Of a stretch of 12,566 nt of DNA, positions 7,337 through 12,566 are shown piece by piece. The notes beneath the pieces were generated by a model. The model saw only the letters and a program-made list of their open reading frames with translations. It did no database searches and was not told the origin of the DNA. Made by a program: the position numbers and the translations under genes. The stretch is taken from NCBI GenBank assembly GCA_025057695.1, contig JANWVB010000034.1, positions 1-12,566 on the forward strand, in the 5' to 3' direction. The DNA is from Patescibacteria group bacterium (GTDB lineage: Bacteria > Patescibacteriota > Microgenomatia > UBA8517). Positions within the stretch are counted from its first letter, which is position 1, and each line of letters opens with the position of its first letter.

Positions 7337-7436
7337 GAGTTCCTAACTCGCGCGCTCTTGCGCTTTCCCCAGCCTTAAGGCTGGATGCCTTTCCCCGAAA
7401 GGGGGCTTCCCTAAAAAGAAGTAGCGCAAGAGCGCA
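7337..7436 (+). ncRNA. Candidate scoutRNA/tracr-like RNA with CRISPR anti-repeat and stem-enclosed hairpins
   Basis: AGTTCCTAACT at 7338-7348 is the exact reverse complement of the 11-base core AGTTAGGAACT of the CRISPR repeat. CCTT at 7333-7336 can also pair with AAGG near the repeat's 3' end across a small bulge, if it is transcribed. Next, GCGCTCTTGCGCT (7352-7364) pairs perfectly over 13 bp with 7423-7435, enclosing the palindrome CCAGCCTTAAGGCTGG (7369-7384) and a CCCC-GAAA-GGGG tetraloop hairpin (7393-7404). Cas12d is known to need a short-complementarity RNA (scoutRNA) beside the crRNA, and this is the only structured element I found in the locus. It has no T-run after the stem, so it may be processed from the cas12d leader. 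Alternatives are a 5' UTR control element or a small palindromic mobile repeat. Confidence 0.6.
7352..7435 (+). repeat. Perfect 13-bp inverted repeat enclosing two hairpins
   Basis: The arms at 7352-7364 and 7423-7435 are exact inverted copies. Each arm also contains GCGC-N4-GCGC and can fold on itself. Between them are a 16-bp perfect palindrome (7369-7384) and a GNRA-type hairpin (7393-7404); an alternative longer hairpin pairing GGA.GCC (7383-7389) with GGC.TCC (7404-7410) competes with the first. I see no flanking target-site duplication, so a transposon-like origin is not supported here. Confidence 0.8.
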
Positions 7437-7462
7437 AACTTTAAATTCTCTGCCTACACATC

Positions 7463-10400
7463 ATGCAAGTAAATGCCAAAAAATCTGATAAATCAAAAGA
7501 CCTAACAGGCTACAAAGTTCACAAAGAACGCATACTTCTCTCTGGAGGCAAAATTATCCGCTCTATCAAGTATCCAATCAAACCATTTTCTGAATCCCCG
7601 GAAACAATTAACCTAGAAAAGTTAAAAGACAAAATCATTAATGATGATCTAAAAATAAGGGGCGATATGAATTTAAATGATTATCTGGAGTACACATCAA
7701 AGAACAACCAACCTTATACAATTTTTGACTTTTGGATAGACTCGCTAAAAGCAGGGGTTATATGGCAACCAGACTCGAAATTGCTTTTAGACTTGGTAAA
7801 TTCTCCATTTGAGCAAATTTGGCAAAAGGTAGATCAGAGAATTAAAGGTTTTTTTGACAAGGAAAAGATTAAACCTCTGATATTACAAAACGAAATAAGA
7901 AAAACAGAAACAACAAACAAATATTCATTCAGAAAAAAGATAGCATCTTATCTTAAAGCTGAATATTATCATGAAGAGAAGTACCCAAGCAAAGATTACA
8001 AGATATTATCTCCACAAGCGGAAGGAGTAGTTGACTTCATCACAAATTCTTTTTTTGATGAAAATGGAGAACTTAAGCTTTATGGCAAAGAAAATCAGGA
8101 AAAGTTCTGGCTGGAAAATTTTGGAATTGACAAAAACATTATCGAAAGCTCAAAGCCAAGAGGAGAATTAAAATATATCACATTCACTATAGTCCCTGAA
8201 CTAGTTTGCATTAACCAAGACTGCTCATTAGAAGAACTTGTAGATAAAAGGCAAGAATGGCTAAAAAACCAAAATCAAGAAGAAGACAAACTTGCTAAAA
8301 TACTTGGATTAACTAATAACTTTAACGGCTTTTCTAATTACTTTGGAAAAGCGCTAAAATCGTTAAAAGAAGACAAAATTCAGGATATCTTTGATGCAAT
8401 TTCCTTTATCCAACCGCCACTGCACGAGAAAAGAGACTTAGTTTTGTCTGCTTTGGCTTTTCTTTCTGATAAAGCAAGAAAGCTAGGAGACCCTCTTCAC
8501 ACAGATTCTTGGGAAAATTACCGTGGTTTTTTCGGCGGCAAGCTTCAGAGCTGGTTTAGCAACCATCAAAAGAGAAAAAAGGAATTGCACAAACAAACTG
8601 AAAATTTCAAAGATAGCATTGAAAAAGCAAGAAGTTATCTAAATACAAATTCTTTCCCCAAAGAAGCACAAGAAGAAATTGAACTAATAAATACACTTTT
8701 AGACAGATTAGAGAAATTTCTGTCCAAAGGAATTAAAAATGAAGACAATTATCAAATATTTGATTCGCTTTTGTCTTCTCTAAAAAGACTTTTGAATTTC
8801 TCTTATCAGGCTTACATTCAAAATGAGGAAGAAAAAGAAGACGAAGAGATAAGCGTTAACAGATCTAGACATTTCAGCGGGCTTTATGAAAAAATCTATA
8901 AACCTGTAACTTTCTTTGGAAAAGCGATAAGAAAAAGAAACAAAAAAATCGTTTATAAAACTATACCAATTCTCGAAAGTGGCATTGAAACATTGACCTC
9001 TCTCATTTCTTCTCTATCTAAAGATTTTTCTCCCAAAGAGACTTTTGAAAAAGTAAAAAAAAAGCAAGAAACCGAAGAAACGGTTTATCGCAAATGCCTG
9101 AATTTCTTCTGGAGAAAATACACTGACAAGTCAGTAAACTCTTCTGTTTTCCGGGATCAATACATAAAAATCATCAGCTCCGAAGCCAAATCCCCTACAT
9201 TGCAAGACATCGAAAAGAAAAAGAACCATAAAAAATACACTTTTTATCGAAGCGCTTATGCAACAGGAAGTGTTAGCCAGATAGAAATAAACTCAGAAAA
9301 TTATCTAGAGAGTTTTGAGAAGCTTACCTTGGATATGATCCGCTATCTTTTGGAATTTGACAAAGCCAAACTCCTTAATGACCCCAAAATACTTTTAGAC
9401 TGGATAGAATTAGCCAAAACAACAATTTCACATCTGATTAGATTTAACACTCAAGATGAATTCTCTACCTCAAATCTGGATCTAAAAAATTTCGAGAAAG
9501 CAAATCTCTATACAGAGCTTTTCTCCCTTGAAATTGCAAAGAAGTCAGAATTTAGCTTTATCGTGCAAAGTTTGGTCCTTTCAGAAATAAAAGGCGCCGC
9601 AACACTTTACTCCAAAAAAGAATATGTGGCACAATACTCAACCCAGGTTATAGGATCAAATGAAAAGTTTAAGCTTTTCTACAAGCCATCTGATCAACAA
9701 ATCCAACTAAGCCAAAATCTGGCAAATTCACAACCAACAAGCCCAGAAAGAAAAATGCTCATGAGACCACATTTATATTTGGTTGATACATCACATTTGG
9801 TTGATACAACAAAAACAAAAAAAGGATTAAGCCCAAATGCATTGCGTCTGGACAAGGAAAGCTTCGAGCCAGTTTTTATATCAGAAGAAGATATGAAAGA
9901 AACATTCAGGCTTTCATCATCTCCTTACCAATTGCAGTTTCTAGACAAATATTTATACAGACCCAAAGGATGGGAAAATGTAAATATTACTCTCTCTGAA
10001 TGGAACTTTATAGTAGAGAAAAGATACGAAATAAACTGGGACTTGGGAAATAAACTCCCCGTTCTAACACCAGCTAAAATTAAAAATAAAAGCGGCAAAA
10101 AATGGGTTGAAAGAGTGTATCTGTCCATACCCTTTAAGTTATCAGCTTCAAAAAAAAATAATCAAACTTCAAAACTAGAAGAAATAGCCAAAGATGATTC
10201 AAGCCGCATCAATTATCCGCTTCTTGGAATAGATGTTGGAGAGTATGGCCTGGCTTATGCTCTGACCTTCATTCAAGACAGCAAAATTGACATAATTGAA
10301 ACTGGATTTATAGAAGACCAAAACATCGCCAACATAAAAGACGAGTTCGCAAAAATACAGCAGAAAGCCAAAGAAGGAGCCTTCGACGAAGAAGATAACA

Positions 10401-11242
10401 CAGTTTCCCTAGTTCGGGAAAATGCAATCGGAGCTTTGAGAAATAAAGTGCATGCAATAGCCATAAAATGCGGCGGTTGTTCCATAATATACGAAGGTTC
10501 AATTTCTAATTTTGAAACCGGCAGCGGCAGGACCACAAAAATTTACGATAGTGTTAAAAGAGCAGACACTGAATTTGAAAGTGAAGCAGACAAAAGCATT
10601 CACAATCATGTATGGGGCAAATCAACAAAATACATTGGAAGAGCCTTGTCTGCTCATGCTTCAAGTTATACATGCATAAAATGCGCGCGCAGTCTTTATC
10701 AAGTCACGGAAGAAAATCTCGAAAACACCCAAATAGTATCTAGAACAGGAAATATCGCTACAATAAGCACTCCCCTGGGAGAAATTTACGGATATACACA
10801 AAATAAAGAACACCAACAAGGGTACACTTTCAAAAAGACAAAAAAAGGGCTTTCGGAATTTAGAAAAATGGTAAAAGAATTCGCAAGACCTCCTGTAACT
10901 CAAAACAGCGAAGCTTTGCCTGAATATATCAGAGAAAACAAAGAAAAAATCGAAAATTTCAAAAAACGACGCGGCAATAGTTCTTTGTTTGTCTGTCCAT
11001 TTGTAGGATGCGGATTTGTGGCAGATGCAGACATACAAGCGGCTCTGATAATGGCAATTCGTGGATACTTGAGATTCAAAGGCATTATCAAACCAAAAGA
11101 AGATAAAAAGGACCAGTCAAAAGAAAATAAAAAGAAAAGCTCAGAAAGCGACCAAACCAGTTATCTTGAAGAAACAATCAAATACCTCAGCCAATTATCT
11201 AACAAAGACAATGTAATTGAAAAAATGAAATTTAAATTCTAA
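7463..11242 (+). CDS. cas12d: Cas12d (CasY) type V-D CRISPR effector nuclease
   Basis: The 1259-residue protein matches the CasY pattern as I remember it from the Katanobacteria prototype. The N terminus has IRSIKYP (32-38) and DFWIDSLKAGVIWQ (89-102). The middle has SEIKGAATLYSK and TQVIGSNEKF. The C terminus carries a split RuvC nuclease: motif I LLGIDVGEYGLAYAL with D924, motif II IIYEGSISNFE with E1011, and motif III DADIQAAL with D1190 as likely catalytic Asp. Zinc-ribbon cysteines lie between II and III: C1071/C1074 and C1178/C1183. The nuclease should use a crRNA, with a scoutRNA as family knowledge requires, to cut double-stranded DNA in one RuvC site; no HNH domain is seen. A Lys-rich tail ends the chain. 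The ATG at 7463 lacks a Shine-Dalgarno but fits the family N terminus. An 18-bp-period microduplication encodes LVDTS-HLVDTT near residue 775. It converges on cas1 with 3 bases between stops. Confidence 0.95.
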   Translation: MQVNAKKSDKSKDLTGYKVHKERILLSGGKIIRSIKYPIKPFSESPETINLEKLKDKIINDDLKIRGDMNLNDYLEYTSKNNQPYTIFDFWIDSLKAGVIWQPDSKLLLDLVNSPFEQIWQKVDQRIKGFFDKEKIKPLILQNEIRKTETTNKYSFRKKIASYLKAEYYHEEKYPSKDYKILSPQAEGVVDFITNSFFDENGELKLYGKENQEKFWLENFGIDKNIIESSKPRGELKYITFTIVPELVCINQDCSLEELVDKRQEWLKNQNQEEDKLAKILGLTNNFNGFSNYFGKALKSLKEDKIQDIFDAISFIQPPLHEKRDLVLSALAFLSDKARKLGDPLHTDSWENYRGFFGGKLQSWFSNHQKRKKELHKQTENFKDSIEKARSYLNTNSFPKEAQEEIELINTLLDRLEKFLSKGIKNEDNYQIFDSLLSSLKRLLNFSYQAYIQNEEEKEDEEISVNRSRHFSGLYEKIYKPVTFFGKAIRKRNKKIVYKTIPILESGIETLTSLISSLSKDFSPKETFEKVKKKQETEETVYRKCLNFFWRKYTDKSVNSSVFRDQYIKIISSEAKSPTLQDIEKKKNHKKYTFYRSAYATGSVSQIEINSENYLESFEKLTLDMIRYLLEFDKAKLLNDPKILLDWIELAKTTISHLIRFNTQDEFSTSNLDLKNFEKANLYTELFSLEIAKKSEFSFIVQSLVLSEIKGAATLYSKKEYVAQYSTQVIGSNEKFKLFYKPSDQQIQLSQNLANSQPTSPERKMLMRPHLYLVDTSHLVDTTKTKKGLSPNALRLDKESFEPVFISEEDMKETFRLSSSPYQLQFLDKYLYRPKGWENVNITLSEWNFIVEKRYEINWDLGNKLPVLTPAKIKNKSGKKWVERVYLSIPFKLSASKKNNQTSKLEEIAKDDSSRINYPLLGIDVGEYGLAYALTFIQDSKIDIIETGFIEDQNIANIKDEFAKIQQKAKEGAFDEEDNTVSLVRENAIGALRNKVHAIAIKCGGCSIIYEGSISNFETGSGRTTKIYDSVKRADTEFESEADKSIHNHVWGKSTKYIGRALSAHASSYTCIKCARSLYQVTEENLENTQIVSRTGNIATISTPLGEIYGYTQNKEHQQGYTFKKTKKGLSEFRKMVKEFARPPVTQNSEALPEYIRENKEKIENFKKRRGNSSLFVCPFVGCGFVADADIQAALIMAIRGYLRFKGIIKPKEDKKDQSKENKKKSSESDQTSYLEETIKYLSQLSNKDNVIEKMKFKF

Positions 11243-11245
11243 AAC

Positions 11246-12292
11246 TTAAGCTAATTTCGCAATTAACCATTTTTTCTCAAACTCCTCAGCAATCTGTTTT
11301 GTCTTTGGCCAAAAATTAGTAATTCCGGCATGATGCCCATACAATCTATAGCCGGAATTAATTGTCCTTCCACCATTAGGTTTTGAAGGCATAGGAACTA
11401 TAAATCTACGCGTTTCTCCCAGAAGATAAACTCTCAAAGCCAAAACAATCCCATGTAATATTTCGTTGAAAGTTGCTATTTGCCTGGTTGATTCCACATA
11501 CACTTCCTGTTCCAAAAAATGCTTAATGTTTTCTATGGCATAAGCAACAAGCTGACTGTCATCTGTCGCCTCTTGCCTTTTTGCCTGTTTTATCGTGTCA
11601 AAAACAACTTTGTCAAAAAAACCTCTGTAAGGTTCCATCAGATCATAAACTAGGGATGGGTAGTCTGTAGGCTTGTGCAAAAATCCATGATAGGGGCTTA
11701 AGTTATGATACAAAATCCACCTAAGCAAAACCCCGCTAATGAATTTGGAAACTGCATCCAAAACTTTTTTGACTACATTGTCTTCAGCATTTTCTCTCCT
11801 GCCAGATTCAAATCCTAATTTCAAAAAATAGCTCTCCCAATACCTTCTGGCATGCCAGGCTTCTATGCCTATCATCTTATCCACATCACAGATCTTGTAC
11901 AAAAGATCTCTTTCTACAGGCACCAGCCAAGACATACTTTTAAATTTTGCCTGCAAAAGCTTTTTGCCTATGTATGCCTTTTTCTTTTTACTCTCCCTAA
12001 AAATAATCTGACGCGAAAGAATGTTTTCCTGATCAGGAGGAAGAGTAGGTGTAACAAAAACCGCTCTTGGCATGTTCCTCCTGTGAATGATTACAGGTAT
12101 TTTATAAAACGCGCATTTCTCAAAAAATTCCTGAGGGAAATCAACACTTTCTCCATAAAACATTATGGAGTGAATTTCTTTCCATTCAGCCTGCAAATCG
12201 CCACCTTTATATGCTATCTTTACACTACTAGGCTTTACAGTTATTTTAGAAACATAAGGAAGCCAAATATAAACTTTTCTTCTTTTCGCCAT
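11246..12292 (-). CDS. cas1: CRISPR integrase Cas1 (type V-D, Cas1-only adaptation)
   Basis: At 348 residues this is a full-length Cas1, the integrase that inserts new spacers into the array. The N-terminal beta-rich domain (about 1-85) is followed by the helical catalytic domain. Metal-binding residues can be placed at E144 (IEAWHARRYW), H206 (SPYHGFLH) and D217/E220 (PSLVYDLMEPYR), the last pair being where most Cas1 proteins carry two acidic residues. Neither cas2 nor cas4 occurs in the 3-base gap to cas12d or in the 103 bases to the array. That agrees with type V-C/V-D systems, where Cas1 alone is thought to act as a compact integrase and gives short spacers, as seen in the array. The ATG at 12292 has no Shine-Dalgarno; a promoter lies about 35 bases upstream. 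Convergence with cas12d means the two 3' ends nearly touch, so read-through would produce antisense RNA. Confidence 0.95.
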   Translation of the reverse strand: MAKRRKVYIWLPYVSKITVKPSSVKIAYKGGDLQAEWKEIHSIMFYGESVDFPQEFFEKCAFYKIPVIIHRRNMPRAVFVTPTLPPDQENILSRQIIFRESKKKKAYIGKKLLQAKFKSMSWLVPVERDLLYKICDVDKMIGIEAWHARRYWESYFLKLGFESGRRENAEDNVVKKVLDAVSKFISGVLLRWILYHNLSPYHGFLHKPTDYPSLVYDLMEPYRGFFDKVVFDTIKQAKRQEATDDSQLVAYAIENIKHFLEQEVYVESTRQIATFNEILHGIVLALRVYLLGETRRFIVPMPSKPNGGRTINSGYRLYGHHAGITNFWPKTKQIAEEFEKKWLIAKLA

Positions 12293-12325
12293 GTCAAAAT
12301 TAAAAAATGTCTATATTATGGCGCA

Positions 12326-12331
12326 ATTATA
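12326..12331 (-). promoter_or_regulatory. Probable cas1 promoter (-10)
   Basis: On the minus strand TATAAT is exact at 12331-12326, with a weak TTGTAT -35 element 16 bases upstream. The start would be near 12319, giving a leader of about 27 bases before the cas1 ATG. It is divergent from the array promoter in the same 103-base spacer. Confidence 0.5.
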
Positions 12332-12366
12332 CACACTTTTTTCGCAAATACAAAACAAAACAAATA

Positions 12367-12395
12367 TTGAAATCAAGGCTTAATTTTTATATACT
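12367..12395 (+). promoter_or_regulatory. CRISPR array promoter abutting the first repeat
   Basis: TTGAAA at 12367-12372 and TATACT at 12390-12395 are 17 bases apart, a near-consensus sigma70 arrangement. The -10 ends at the base before the first repeat, so transcription would begin about 12402, inside that repeat. The direction agrees with Cas12d crRNAs, where the repeat lies 5' of the spacer. Confidence 0.6.
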
Positions 12396-12566
12396 CATCG
12401 AAAGTTAGGAACTAAAAGGCTGTTACAGGCTTGTGGATCATCGAAAGTTAGGAACTAAAAGGCAACGACAGAGTGGAGATTACATCGAAAGTTAGGAACT
12501 AAAAGGCTTGGTTTGTGTTGGTTTTTCATCGAAAGTTAGGAACTAAAAGGCAAAAAGAGTTTCTCC
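12396..12566 (+). CRISPR. Type V-D CRISPR array, left end, truncated by the window edge
   Basis: Four identical 25-bp repeats lie at 12396-12420, 12439-12463, 12483-12507 and 12527-12551; each starts CATCGAAAG and ends ACTAAAAGGC. A preceding T is shared by three of the four. The spacers are 18, 19 and 19 bp (12421-12438, 12464-12482, 12508-12526), and a fourth is cut off after 15 bases. The repeat contains the small hairpin AGTT-AGG-AACT followed by AAAAGGC, the same layout I recall for CasY arrays (small stem, then AAAGGC). Spacers this short are a hallmark of type V-C/V-D arrays. No repeat lies left of 12396, so this is a true array end, next to the promoter and cas1. I saw no match between the spacers and the rest of the window. 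Confidence 0.97.

Larger units (their letters stand above)
7162..7462 (+). other. Intergenic region upstream of cas12d
   Basis: Three hundred bases without a real gene. The first half (to about 7310) is AT-rich and shows nothing convincing: no T-run terminator for the ABC-F gene and only a 14-codon reading frame at 7210-7254. The second half holds an extended -10 promoter, an anti-repeat and a GC-rich structured element, described separately. The sharp rise in GC content at about 7349-7411 stands out from everything around it. Confidence 0.7.
12293..12395 (+). promoter_or_regulatory. CRISPR leader between cas1 and the array
   Basis: A 103-base, strongly AT-rich segment separates the cas1 start from the first repeat. 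It contains no gene and no GC-rich hairpin, so I see no place here for a structured scoutRNA. It carries the outward promoters of both neighbours and, by position next to the first repeat, should be the leader used by Cas1 for spacer insertion. Confidence 0.6.

Noticed and set aside
7352..7435. Reading the GC-rich inverted repeat as a rho-independent terminator for the ABC-F gene
   Set aside because: No T-run follows the 3' arm, the structure is multi-branched, and it lies downstream of its own promoter about 190 bases after the stop codon.
10661..11038. 125-codon minus-strand frame inside cas12d
   Set aside because: Lies wholly antisense to the RuvC and zinc-ribbon coding region, with low-complexity Phe/Cys/Ser-rich translation; a shadow frame.
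7463..11242. Assigning the effector to Cas12a or a TnpB-like protein
   Set aside because: Length, N-terminal DFWIDSLKAGVIWQ, DADIQAAL motif III, the short-spacer array and cas1-only context match Cas12d instead.
11852..12370. 172-codon plus-strand frame opposite cas1
   Set aside because: Antisense to the Cas1 N-terminal half and its promoter; composition is typical of a shadow frame.

Overview
The window looks like a piece of a bacterial chromosome from the Candidate Phyla Radiation (Patescibacteria; a Katanobacteria- or Microgenomates-like lineage is my guess). The reasons are an AT-rich genome with the standard code (no in-frame TGA in any gene read), weak or absent Shine-Dalgarno sequences at most genes, a membrane-anchored Clp-type ATPase of the kind seen in these lineages, and a Cas12d (CasY) effector, a family known mainly from them. 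The assignment is inference; there is no rRNA or tRNA here.

Left part (1-2965, minus strand): a Clp/AAA+ ATPase with an N-terminal membrane anchor, cut by the left edge after its first ATPase domain, preceded by an NAD(P)-dependent glutamate dehydrogenase.

Middle part (about 3080-7161, plus strand): a compact operon behind a near-consensus promoter. It encodes a 58-residue peptide with a Cys/Ser/Thr/Gly-rich tail, a YcaO cyclodehydratase, a SagB-type FMN dehydrogenase and an ABC-F ATPase. This is the logic of a linear azol(in)e-containing peptide (LAP/TOMM) pathway: YcaO would cyclise Cys/Ser/Thr of the precursor, SagB would oxidise azolines to azoles, and the ABC-F protein could protect the ribosome. 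No E1/Ocin-ThiF-like partner, leader-binding domain, protease or membrane exporter is visible.

Right part (7162-12566): a type V-D CRISPR-Cas locus. It has cas12d (1259 aa), a convergent cas1 (348 aa) with no cas2 or cas4 in view, and a CRISPR array with 25-bp repeats and 18-19-bp spacers that runs off the right edge. Just upstream of cas12d, behind an extended -10 promoter, lies a GC-rich structured element. Its 5' end carries an 11-nt perfect complement to the core of the CRISPR repeat, followed by a 13-bp stem enclosing two hairpins. I propose it as the scoutRNA/tracr-like guide partner of this Cas12d. A near-consensus promoter abuts the first CRISPR repeat and a divergent promoter serves cas1.

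The two items most worth attention are the peptide operon and the anti-repeat RNA candidate.
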